From Streptomyces endocoffeicus (GTDB lineage: Bacteria; Actinomycetota; Actinomycetes; Streptomycetales; Streptomycetaceae): a DNA stretch of 64,000 nt. Shown here piece after piece: positions 15,821 through 23,645 of the stretch (position 1 is the first letter of the stretch; each line of letters starts with the position of its first letter). The notes below the pieces were generated by a model. That model had not been told where the DNA came from, did no database searches, and saw nothing but the letters and a program-made list of their open reading frames with translations. The stretch covers positions 62,001-126,000 of the forward strand of contig NZ_JAERRG010000017.1 of the NCBI RefSeq assembly GCF_016741935.1. Direction: 5' to 3'. The translations under genes were made by a program, and so were the position numbers.

Positions 15821-16582
15821 ATGAAGCACCGCGACCGGACACCCGCACGACTTCGCCTCGACAGCGCGCTGGACGGCCTGAGCGCTGTCTTTCGCGGGAT
15901 GTCCGCCCACCCCGATGAAGACAACTGTGCGTGTCACTGGGGAAGCGCGGAAGACCTCGCGCTGCTGAAGACGCCGGATACGGAGCTTGACCCCGACCTT
16001 CTGCGTCGCACCTGGCAGGCAACCGACTGGACCTACAAGGCTTCCGTGCTGCGTCGGATCCTGCCCCAGTTCACCACGGCTCTCACCCGCGGCCTCATCG
16101 CGCCTCTTTTCGGTATGGAGGAAGTCGGACGCACCTTCCACCACGCCAAGTGGCAGCAGTGGCCCACCGAGCAGGCCGCGGCGGTGGAAGAATTCCTGCA
16201 CGCGTGGTGGGCTCACGTCCTCACCGATCCCGACCCCGCCGTGCCGCCGTACGAAGTCCTCGCCCTGAACGCCGAAGCCTCCGCCACGCTCAGTCCGTGG
16301 CTCCACACCTGGGAGACCCAGACTCACCCCACGGCTGACCAGCACTTGGCGGACGCAGTGACCCACTGGGAGTGCAAACTTCTCGGGGATTACCTCCCCT
16401 GGGACACCTGGCACGACGAGGACGACATGCGCACCGGGCTGACAGCCTGGCTGCTGCTCCACGCCCCCGCTCGACTGCGGGCCCACGGCGCTTCTGAAGA
16501 GCTGCTCCACCGGATACGGCTGCTCGGCCTCACCTGGCCCGACCGCTGGGAGGACCCACACTGGCCGGGGTACCGCTACTGA
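15821..16582 (+). CDS. Hypothetical protein
   Basis: This 253-residue protein starts at ATG 15821 (MKHRDRTPARLRLDSALDGL) with AAAGG at -13. The open frame upstream to 15698 is Pro/Thr/Gly-rich and probably not coding. I recognise no family. It is Trp-rich, with repeated helical stretches (EFLHAWWAHVLTDPDP, LTAWLLLHAPARLRAHG) and CACHWGS near residue 35. No signal peptide or membrane helix is visible, so it is likely a soluble helical protein. Codon bias is normal, which supports a real gene. A hairpin at 16590 follows it. Confidence 0.75.
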   Translation: MKHRDRTPARLRLDSALDGLSAVFRGMSAHPDEDNCACHWGSAEDLALLKTPDTELDPDLLRRTWQATDWTYKASVLRRILPQFTTALTRGLIAPLFGMEEVGRTFHHAKWQQWPTEQAAAVEEFLHAWWAHVLTDPDPAVPPYEVLALNAEASATLSPWLHTWETQTHPTADQHLADAVTHWECKLLGDYLPWDTWHDEDDMRTGLTAWLLLHAPARLRAHGASEELLHRIRLLGLTWPDRWEDPHWPGYRY

Positions 16583-16589
16583 ACCCCGA

Positions 16590-16618
16590 GCCGGTGCCGC
16601 CACGGGCGCGGCACCGGC
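16590..16618 (+). terminator. Hairpin after the hypothetical gene
   Basis: GCCGGTGCCG (16590-16599) pairs with CGGCACCGGC (16609-16618), a 10-bp stem eight bases after the stop codon at 16582. Confidence 0.65.
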
Positions 16619-16706
16619 GGCCATCCCGCCCCACCGCGAATGCATGATCCGCGGGGTGCCGGTAACCCGCCGAGGGCCCACCACAGACGAGGAGGGGAGC
16701 AACGCC

Positions 16707-17333
16707 GTGCGCATCGGAATCATCGGAGCGGGCCACATCGGCTCGACGCTGGCCCGCCACTTCGCCTCGATCGGCTACGAGGTGGCGATCGCCAACTCAC
16801 GCGGCCCGGACACCCTGGCCGACCTGGTGACCGACATCGGCGGCCCGATCCGCGCGGTGACCGCCGAGGAGGCGGCCCGGATCGGCGCGGCGGTGGTCGT
16901 GTCCATCCCTTACGGCCGCTACCGGGAGCTGCCGACCGAGCCGCTGCGCGGCAAGGTCGTCATCGACACCTGCAACTACTACCCCGAGCGGGACGGACAC
17001 GACCCGGAGCTCGACGCCGACGCCACCACCTCGAGCGAGAAGATCCAGGCCCACACCGGCGCCAACCTGGTCAAGGCGTTCAACGCGATCTACTGGGAGA
17101 ACCTCCGCGACCACGCCCGCCCCAAGGGCGCCACCGACCGGGTGGCCATCCCGCTGTCCGGCAACGACGAGGAGGCCAAGGCCGCCGTGGCCGGGCTGAT
17201 CCGCGACATCGGCTTCGACCCCGTGGACGCCGGCCACCTGGGCGAGGGCGGCCGCAAGCACCAGCCGGGCAGCCGCGTCTACGCCAACGAGATGTCCTCC
17301 GCCGAGACCAGCGCCCTGCTGAGCGTCGCCTGA
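16707..17333 (+). CDS. NADPH-dependent F420 reductase-family oxidoreductase
   Basis: This 208-residue Rossmann protein starts at GTG 16707 (VRIGIIGAGHIGSTLARHFA), eight bases after GGAGGGGAG. The GxGxxG loop and ANSRG after beta-2 suggest NADP(H) binding. The middle motif VVVSIPYGRYRELP and the C-terminal half (NLVKAFNAIYWENL, PLSGNDEEAKAAVAGLI) fit the pfam03807 F420:NADPH oxidoreductase-like group, which includes many proteins of unknown substrate. It is an isolated gene. Whether it uses F420 cannot be told from the sequence. Confidence 0.82.
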   Translation: MRIGIIGAGHIGSTLARHFASIGYEVAIANSRGPDTLADLVTDIGGPIRAVTAEEAARIGAAVVVSIPYGRYRELPTEPLRGKVVIDTCNYYPERDGHDPELDADATTSSEKIQAHTGANLVKAFNAIYWENLRDHARPKGATDRVAIPLSGNDEEAKAAVAGLIRDIGFDPVDAGHLGEGGRKHQPGSRVYANEMSSAETSALLSVA

Positions 17334-17363
17334 GCCCAGGGCTGACGCCCGTGGGTGCCCTCG

Positions 17364-17945
17364 TCAGCTGTTCCGGTTCGGGACGAGCCTGCTCAGATCG
17401 ATCTTGATCTCGAATGGGACGGGGCGCTCCAGGATCTGGCGGAAGATTCCTGCTGGAGCGTACACACCGGTCGGCTCGTCGAGCTCGTACGCATGTACGA
17501 CCGGCGCGCGGTCTTGTTCGTCCACACACCAGTAGTGCCGGATCCCGGCCTCCGCGTACTTGCGCAGCTTGACCGTACGGTCGCGGTGTGCGGACTCGGG
17601 CGAGACAACCTCGACCACCAGCTGTACGTCGTCCGGGGCGTACCAGGTGCGATCGGGGTCGAACGCTTTCGTGGTCACCAGAAGATCGGGCTCCGGGCGA
17701 TCGCGGGCGTCGAGCCGTATGGTCATCTCTCGTTCGACGTCGAAGCCGTCTGGTACCTGCTCCATCAGCGTGGTGGTCAGGGCGGTGACGAGACGGCCAT
17801 GCCATGACCGCCGGGGCGACATCATGAAAACGAGCGCTCCGTCGATCAGCTCGGTGTGGCGCGGCGCCTCGGGGAGGCGGTCCAGATCCTCCGCGAACCA
17901 GCCTTCCGCGCGCGGCGGGCGCATCCAGTCGGGCAGTGCGGTCAT
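17364..17945 (-). CDS. Uma2-family (DUF820) restriction-endonuclease-fold protein
   Basis: This 193-residue Uma2 protein contains the PD-(D/E)xK-like core HTELIDGALVFMMSPRRSWH, RPEPDLLVTTKAFDP and VQLVVEVVSPESAHRDRTVK. The VEVVSPES and K-x-x-x-Y signature (KLRKYAEAGIRHYWCVD) identify the family. These proteins are abundant in Streptomyces and cyanobacteria; their biological role is unknown. It is convergent with the F420-type oxidoreductase gene (30-bp gap) and downstream of the M1 peptidase gene. Confidence 0.88.
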   Translation of the reverse strand: MTALPDWMRPPRAEGWFAEDLDRLPEAPRHTELIDGALVFMMSPRRSWHGRLVTALTTTLMEQVPDGFDVEREMTIRLDARDRPEPDLLVTTKAFDPDRTWYAPDDVQLVVEVVSPESAHRDRTVKLRKYAEAGIRHYWCVDEQDRAPVVHAYELDEPTGVYAPAGIFRQILERPVPFEIKIDLSRLVPNRNS

Positions 17946-17998
17946 GGCTCAACGGTAGCGGTTTCGGGTGCTGGGAGGACGTCACCTTTCCCCCGCCG

Positions 17999-19441
17999 TC
18001 AGGGCTTCTTCGGCTTGTCCTCGCCGTAGAGCCAGACGTCGAAGAGGCGGGTCAGGTCCTTCCCCGATTTCCGTTCGCACAGCTCGATGAACTGCTTGGT
18101 GTCGGCGTTGCCGTGCTGGTGGTCCTTGAGCCAGGTGCGGAGGATGGTGAAGAAGGCCGGGTCGCCGACGGCCCGGCGGAGCTGGTGGAGCACCATCGCG
18201 CCGCGGCCGTAGACGGGCGGGTCGGAGACGCTGGCGACGGTCGGGGGGTCGGCGGGCGGGAAGTCCCAGATGCCCTCGCTCTCGTCGTCGGTGCCGTCGT
18301 AGAAGTCGTCGAAGATCTGCTGGGCGGTGCGGCCGTCGTGGTCCTCCTCCCACAGCCACTCGGCGTAGGTCGCGAAGCCCTCGTTGAGCCACATGTCCTT
18401 CCAGACCCGGGGCGTGACCGAATTGCCGAACCACTGGTGGGCGAATTCGTGGACGACGAGCGCCGTGTCCGGGGCCGCGTCGAAGAACGGTTTGGTCTGG
18501 GTCTCCAGGGCGTAGCCGAGGCCGGGGAGGTGGCCGACGACGGCGCCGGTGGAGGAGAAGGGGTACGGGCCGAAGGTGCGGCTCTCCCAGGTGATGACGT
18601 CGTCGACCTGCTTGGCGATGTCCTTGGCGTCGGCGGCCTCGGTGGGGTCGACGGCCAGGTACGCGGGCAGGCCCTTGCCGGTGGTCGTCGTACGGATCCC
18701 GAAGCGGCCGATGGCGACCGTGGCCAGATAGCTCGCCATGGGCTCGCCGCTGTGCCACCGGAAGGTGGTGCGGCGCCCCCGGGTCTCCTGGCTCTTCAGC
18801 TCGCCGTTGGAGACGGCGGTGTAGCCCTGGGGAACGGTGACGGCGATGTCGTAGGCGGCCTTGTCGGAGGGGTGGTGATTGCCGGGGAACCAGGTCATGG
18901 AGCCGGTCGGCTCGCCGAGGGCCACCGCGCCGTCGTGGGTGGGGATCCAGCCCTCCTTCCCGGTGTCCTCGCCGGTGAGGGTCTTCGGCTTGCCGTCGTA
19001 GACGACGGTGGCCGTGAAGGTGCGGCCCTTGGGGAGGGCCGAGGCGGGGGTGAGCACCAGCTCCGTGCCGCTGCGGGCGGCCTTGGCGGGACGGCCGTTC
19101 ACCGTGGCCTTCCGCACCCGCAGCCCGGTGAGGTCGAGGTGGAAGGAGCTCAGCGCGCGGTCCGCGCGGGCGGTGATCCGGGCGGTGCCCTCGAGGTGGC
19201 GCGAGCCGGGGGTGTAGTCGAGGGCGAGACGGTAGCCCCGTACGTCGTAGCCGCCGTTGCCGAGCCGCGGGAAGAGCGCGTCGCCGACCCCCGCGCCATC
19301 CGCCCCGGCACTGGACGCCCCGTCCGCCCCCTGTGCCCCGGCGCCACCGGTGCACCCCGCGCACAGCGCGAGGAGCAGCACACCGGGCAGCACCCGCGAG
19401 AAGCGGCGAGTCGCCGTGGCCGCCGCGCGTGACCTGGTCAT
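17999..19441 (-). CDS. M1-family metallopeptidase, putative lipoprotein
   Basis: This 480-residue protein starts at ATG 19441 after GGAGCGGGC. The N-terminus is a basic-hydrophobic secretion signal ending LLLALCAGC, a likely though imperfect lipobox. An aminopeptidase N-like beta domain follows. The zinc site is VVHEFAHQWFGNSVTP with the third ligand in WLNEGFATYAEWL, preserving HExxHx18E. The exopeptidase GxMEN-like motif is replaced by PTGSMTWFPGN in the beta domain. It is probably a secreted or membrane-tethered peptidase acting on peptides outside the cell. Confidence 0.88.
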   Translation of the reverse strand: MTRSRAAATATRRFSRVLPGVLLLALCAGCTGGAGAQGADGASSAGADGAGVGDALFPRLGNGGYDVRGYRLALDYTPGSRHLEGTARITARADRALSSFHLDLTGLRVRKATVNGRPAKAARSGTELVLTPASALPKGRTFTATVVYDGKPKTLTGEDTGKEGWIPTHDGAVALGEPTGSMTWFPGNHHPSDKAAYDIAVTVPQGYTAVSNGELKSQETRGRRTTFRWHSGEPMASYLATVAIGRFGIRTTTTGKGLPAYLAVDPTEAADAKDIAKQVDDVITWESRTFGPYPFSSTGAVVGHLPGLGYALETQTKPFFDAAPDTALVVHEFAHQWFGNSVTPRVWKDMWLNEGFATYAEWLWEEDHDGRTAQQIFDDFYDGTDDESEGIWDFPPADPPTVASVSDPPVYGRGAMVLHQLRRAVGDPAFFTILRTWLKDHQHGNADTKQFIELCERKSGKDLTRLFDVWLYGEDKPKKP

Positions 19442-19673
19442 GCCCGCTCCGGCCCGGGCGCCGGGGGTGCGGCCCACTCCGGCAGCGGTTCGTCGTCCAT
19501 CTCACGTCCCTACGCTTCGGCGGCTGATCCTCAGGAGCGTAATGCGCCCGACGGGCGGAAACGTGCGGGACCGCCGATGGCACGGCGCCGCGTCACGGAC
19601 GCAAAGGCCGGGCGCTGCCCGGGGCCGGGCAGCTCACCGACCTTTGCGCGACTTAAACGTCCCTGAGCTGCAG

Positions 19674-19691
19674 TTCACCACTTCTAGTGAA
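19674..19691. promoter_or_regulatory. Overlapping dyads upstream of the GntR gene
   Basis: TTCAC (19674-19678) and GTGAA (19687-19691) flank a second dyad, CACT-tct-AGTG (19679-19689). They lie about 75 bp before the GntR start, in the 323-bp divergent gap to the M1 peptidase gene, where no gene is seen. Autorepressor binding is plausible. Confidence 0.4.
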
Positions 19692-19764
19692 GCTCTGGCC
19701 TCCAGTTGCAATCGGCAACCCTGAGTTGCCAAGCTGTTGCTGACTGTCAACCCAGGGAGTGCAC

Positions 19765-20517
19765 GTGGCCTTTGGTGACCAGCCCGCATACCTCCGCGTC
19801 GCCGACGATCTGCGGAAGAAGATCGCCGCGGGTGAGCTGCCGCCGCATGCGCGTCTCCCCTCCCAGGCCAGGATCCGGGAGGAGTACGGGGTTTCGGACA
19901 CCGTCGCTCTCGAGGCGCGCAAGGTGCTGATGGCCGAGGGGCTGGTCGAGGGGCGTTCCGGGTCGGGGACGTATGTGCGGGCGCAGCCGGTGCCGCGGCG
20001 GGTGGTCCGGGGCGGGTTCCACACCGCCGGGGAGACCACGCCGTTCCGGCAGGAGCAGACCGACGACCGGATCACCGGCACCTGGGAGACCGAGAGCGAG
20101 CAGGAGGCGGCCGGAGGCGAGATCGCCGGACGGCTGGGGGTCGAGGCGGGGGAGCGGGTGATGCGCACCCGCTATGTGTTCCGGTCGCAGGGGGAGGTGG
20201 TGATGCTCTCCACCTCCTGGGAGCCGCTCGAGCTCACCGGCCGTACGCCCGTGATGCTGCCCGAGGAGGGCCCGCTGGCCGGGCGCGGGGTCGTCGACCG
20301 GATGGCCGCCCTCGACCTGGTGGTGGACAACATGGCGGAGGAGGTCGGCGCGCGCCCCGGCCTGGCCGAGGAGGTGCTGGCGCTCGGCGGGGTGCCGGGC
20401 CACTGGGTGATGGTCATCTCGCGTACGTACTTCGCGGGCGGCCGTCCGGTGGAGACCGCCGATGTGGTGGTGCTGGCCGAGCGCTATCGGATCGCGTACC
20501 GGCTGCCGGTGAAGTGA
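19765..20517 (+). CDS. GntR-family regulator with UTRA domain
   Basis: This 250-residue regulator starts at GTG 19765, six bases after AGGGAG; a GTG two codons earlier is too close to the ribosome site. Residues about 8-70 form the winged helix (YLRVADDLRKKIAAGELPPH, LPSQARIREEYGVSDTVALE, GLVEGRSGSGTYVRAQ). Residues about 85-245 are a UTRA ligand domain as in HutC-type members. It may control the APC permease gene 285 bp downstream, though this is only positional. The effector is unknown. Confidence 0.9.
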   Translation: MAFGDQPAYLRVADDLRKKIAAGELPPHARLPSQARIREEYGVSDTVALEARKVLMAEGLVEGRSGSGTYVRAQPVPRRVVRGGFHTAGETTPFRQEQTDDRITGTWETESEQEAAGGEIAGRLGVEAGERVMRTRYVFRSQGEVVMLSTSWEPLELTGRTPVMLPEEGPLAGRGVVDRMAALDLVVDNMAEEVGARPGLAEEVLALGGVPGHWVMVISRTYFAGGRPVETADVVVLAERYRIAYRLPVK

Positions 20518-20801
20518 ACCCTTCGTCCGCCCGGTCCGGCCCGGGACCGGCTGGACCACCTTCGGGCGCACGCGCCCGCCTCCGCCTCCGCGCCCGCCTC
20601 CGCGTCCGGTGCGCGCCCACGCCCGCGTCCGGTGCGTGACCCTCCACCCCACCGGTGACCCCGCCTCGGTTCCCGCGCTCTCTGTTGCAAAACTCACATC
20701 AGTGCAGGTGAAAGGGGTTACTGGAAGGGGATCATCCGTTTCGCTCTTACGATGGACCGGTTTGTGTCCGGTCGTTGGGGGGCGAAAGGAGTGCCAGGAA
20801 C

Positions 20802-22478
20802 TTGAGCACGGAGCAGGGTTCCCACTCGCATTATCGAAGGTCACTCGGACCGGTGGCCCTCACCGCCGTGGGTCTCGGGTCGATCATCGGCTCCGGCTGG
20901 CTGTTCGGCGCCGAGCGCGCCGCCGCGCTGGCCGGGCCCGCCGCCATACTGGCCTGGGTGATCGGCGCCGCCGTCGCCCTGACCATCGCCCTGACCTACT
21001 CCGAGCTGGGTTCGATGTTCCCCAAGGCCGGGGGCATGGTCCGGTACGGCCAGTACTCGCACGGCTCGCTGGCCGGTTATCTGGCCGCCTGGGCCAACTG
21101 GATCGCCATCGTCTCGGTGATCCCCGGTGAGGCCACCGCCTCCGTGCAGTACATGTCCTCCTGGGACTTCGGCTGGGCCAAGGCGCTGTACGACGGGAAG
21201 GAGCTGACCGGCAGCGGTGTCGCGCTCGCGTCCGTGCTGCTGCTCTTCTACTTCTTCCTCAACTGGTTCGCGATCACCCTCTTCGCGAAGACCAACACCG
21301 CGATCACCGTCTTCAAGGTGGTCGTGCCGACCCTGACCGCCGGGGCGCTGCTGCTGTCGCACTTCGACACCGGCAATGTCACCGGCAACGGCGGCTTCAC
21401 CCCCAACGGCTGGAACTCCGTGTTCACCGCGGTCGCCGTCTCCGGCATCGTCTGGGCCTACAACGGCTTCCAGTCGCCGCTGAACATGGCGGGCGAGGCC
21501 CGTGACCCGGGGAAGTCGCTGCCCAAGGCCGTCATCAGCTCGATCCTCATCGCGCTGGTGATCTACGTCGCGCTGCAGATCGCCTTCCTGATGGCCGTCC
21601 CCGCCGCCGATCTGCGGCACGGGGGCTGGTCCGGGCTCTCCTTCAACTCCCCGCTCGCCGATCTCTCCCTGGCCTGGGGTCTGAACTGGCTGGCGATGCT
21701 GTTGTACGCGGACGCCTTCATCTCCCCGTCCGGCACCGGCATGATCTACGCGGCCACCACCTCGCGCATGATCCAGGGCGTCCAGGAGAACGGCCATCTG
21801 CCGGGGATCTTCGGCAAGGTCGACCCCAAGACCGGCATTCCGCGCCCGGCGCTGCTGCTCAACCTGGGGATCGCCTTCATCTTCCTCGCGGTCTTCCGCG
21901 GCTGGGGCTCGCTCGCCGAGATCGTCTCCGTCGCGACCGTGATCTCGTACATCACCGGTCCGGTGGCCGTGATGTCGCTGCGCCGCCTCTCCCCGGAGCT
22001 GCCGCGCCCGGTGCGGCTGCGCGCGATGCCGGTGATCGCGCCGATCGCGATGGTCTTCGGCTCGCTGGTGCTGTACTGGGCCCGCTGGCCGCTCACCGGC
22101 AAGGTCATCTTCATCATGGCGATCGGGCTGCCGATCTGGGCCTGGTACGAGCTGCGCAAGCCGTGGGCGGAGCTGCGGCCGCATCTGGCCGCCGGCGCCT
22201 GGATGGTCACGTATCTGCTCGTCATGGCGGCGGTGTCATGGGCCGGCGGCACGGAGTTCGGCGGGCGCGGCTATCTGCCGGCCGGCTGGGACATCGTGAT
22301 CGTCGCCCTGATCGGGCTGGCCTTCTACTTCTGGGGCGTACGCAGCGCATGGCGCAATCCGACGCTGCTGGAGGCCGAGCGCGAGCTGGGCGCCACCCCG
22401 GCCGCCCCGGCCGACGAGGCGGGCGAGGCGGGCGAGGGCGGCGACGGCGACCGGGTGAAGGCCGGAGTCGGCGTCTGA
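20802..22478 (+). CDS. APC-superfamily amino acid permease
   Basis: This 558-residue protein starts at TTG 20802, preceded by AAAGGAG; an in-frame TTG at 20775 lacks a ribosome site. About 12 membrane helices are visible, beginning LGPVALTAVGLGSIIGSGWL. The GSIIGSGW loop in TM1 is the APC substrate/ion loop. The C-terminus is Ala/Glu/Gly-rich. It probably imports an amino acid or amine by proton symport. The preceding GntR regulator is the likeliest controller. Substrate cannot be assigned. Confidence 0.88.
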   Translation: MSTEQGSHSHYRRSLGPVALTAVGLGSIIGSGWLFGAERAAALAGPAAILAWVIGAAVALTIALTYSELGSMFPKAGGMVRYGQYSHGSLAGYLAAWANWIAIVSVIPGEATASVQYMSSWDFGWAKALYDGKELTGSGVALASVLLLFYFFLNWFAITLFAKTNTAITVFKVVVPTLTAGALLLSHFDTGNVTGNGGFTPNGWNSVFTAVAVSGIVWAYNGFQSPLNMAGEARDPGKSLPKAVISSILIALVIYVALQIAFLMAVPAADLRHGGWSGLSFNSPLADLSLAWGLNWLAMLLYADAFISPSGTGMIYAATTSRMIQGVQENGHLPGIFGKVDPKTGIPRPALLLNLGIAFIFLAVFRGWGSLAEIVSVATVISYITGPVAVMSLRRLSPELPRPVRLRAMPVIAPIAMVFGSLVLYWARWPLTGKVIFIMAIGLPIWAWYELRKPWAELRPHLAAGAWMVTYLLVMAAVSWAGGTEFGGRGYLPAGWDIVIVALIGLAFYFWGVRSAWRNPTLLEAERELGATPAAPADEAGEAGEGGDGDRVKAGVGV

Positions 22479-22625
22479 GACATGGCCGGATGAGTGCCTC
22501 CTTGTAAGAACACGTATCCGCTGCGTGAAGGTAGGGCGTAGGCTCGGGCATATGCGGAACGGGATTTCCTTAACGGTGTCGCGGGGTCGTGCGCCCGGGC
22601 GCGCCACAGCGGAGGGGGCGGGGAG

Positions 22626-22811
22626 ATGAGTGACGGGAACGCTGTGCTGCCCTGGCTCGTGATCCGCCAGGACAACAACGGCAACCGCTACCGCGTCGGG
22701 CGCTACGCCACCAGGACGGAGGCCCAGGAGGTGGCCGACCGCTTGGAGGGTGAGGGCCAGGAGCAGCTGTACGTGGTCGAGCGGACCGCCGCGTCCCGTC
22801 AGTCCGGTTAG
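22626..22811 (+). CDS. Small SPOR-like protein
   Basis: This 61-residue protein reads MSDGNAVLPWLVIRQDNNGN, then RYRVGRYATRTEAQEVADRL and EQLYVVERT. The pattern of two short strands around a helix with YATRTEAQEVADRL resembles a minimal SPOR domain. It is a common streptomycete annotation. The start ATG 22626 follows GGGGGCGGGGAG. No signal or membrane segment is present. Role unknown. Confidence 0.85.
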   Translation: MSDGNAVLPWLVIRQDNNGNRYRVGRYATRTEAQEVADRLEGEGQEQLYVVERTAASRQSG

Positions 22812-22850
22812 CCCGAGTCCGGTTTCAGTCTGTGGAATGCGTACTTCTTC

Positions 22851-22882
22851 CAGAGCCCCGGGGCGTCCGCCCCGGGGCTCTG
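22851..22882 (+). terminator. Strong terminator after the SPOR-like gene
   Basis: CAGAGCCCCGGGGC (22851-22864), GTCC loop, GCCCCGGGGCTCTG (22869-22882): a perfect 14-bp stem between the SPOR-like and Nudix genes. Confidence 0.85.
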
Positions 22883-22913
22883 GTGTGCTTCCGTGCAGGC
22901 TAGGGTGCGGATC

Positions 22914-23423
22914 ATGAGCGTGCGTGTGGTGGTGGGCGGAGCGGTGTTCGACCGGGGGCGGCTGCTGGCCGCGCGGCGCAGCGCCCCGCCCGAGCTCGCG
23001 GGCCGCTGGGAGCTGCCCGGCGGCAAGGCCGAGCCCGGGGAGACACCACAGGTGGCGCTCGTCCGCGAACTGCGCGAGGAGCTCGGGGTCGAGGTCGAGC
23101 CGCTCGAACCGCTGCCGGGGGAGTGGCCCCTCAAGCCCGGCTTCGTACTGCGGGTATGGACCGCGGCCCTGCGCTCCGGTGAGCCGCGCCCGCTCCAGGA
23201 CCACGACGAGCTGCGCTGGCTCCCCCCGGACCGGGTGGACGAGGTCGACTGGCTGGACGAGGACCGCCCCGCGGTGGCGGAGGCGGTCCGCCGGCTGCGC
23301 GCGGCCGGGGCGGATGCGGACAACACCGGGGCCGGTGCGGACAACACCGGGGCCGATGCCGGGGCGTCGTCCGGCGCCGGGTCGGCCGAGGCCACCGAGG
23401 GGACCCGGCCACGCACTTCTTGA
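22914..23423 (+). CDS. Nudix hydrolase, (deoxy)nucleoside triphosphate pyrophosphohydrolase-like
   Basis: This 169-residue MutT-like protein has the full Nudix box GGKAEPGETPQVALVREL followed by REELGV (residues about 38-60) and starts at ATG 22914 (MSVRVVVGGAVFDRGRLLAA). The domain ends near residue 128. The last 40 residues are low complexity with two ADNTGA repeats and are probably disordered. Family members hydrolyse NTP derivatives such as 8-oxo-dGTP. The exact substrate is unknown. Confidence 0.9.
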   Translation: MSVRVVVGGAVFDRGRLLAARRSAPPELAGRWELPGGKAEPGETPQVALVRELREELGVEVEPLEPLPGEWPLKPGFVLRVWTAALRSGEPRPLQDHDELRWLPPDRVDEVDWLDEDRPAVAEAVRRLRAAGADADNTGAGADNTGADAGASSGAGSAEATEGTRPRTS

Positions 23424-23487
23424 GAACGTCCCGCGCGGGAAAATCCATGGGGTTCGAGCCGCCTCCGTCTGGTTAGGAGTGAGGGGG

Positions 23488-23506
23488 AGCGCTGATCATG
23501 AGCGCT
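23488..23506. promoter_or_regulatory. Palindromic site upstream of the SpoIIE-type gene
   Basis: AGCGCT-GATCATG-AGCGCT places two AGCGCT half sites around a TGATCA core, about 140 bp before the phosphatase start. It is a candidate operator for either the phosphatase gene or an unmapped transcript. Confidence 0.3.
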
Positions 23507-23645
23507 TCACCAAAAGCCGGGACGGACTCTGATGGCGGGCTGAGATAGTGCTGTGATCGTGAAGACCGTACTCGGGATGGCCGAAGTGCTGGATACTCGG
23601 CTATCTGAAGCCGGTCGGAGCACCTGAGCCGGAGGGGACGGGCGC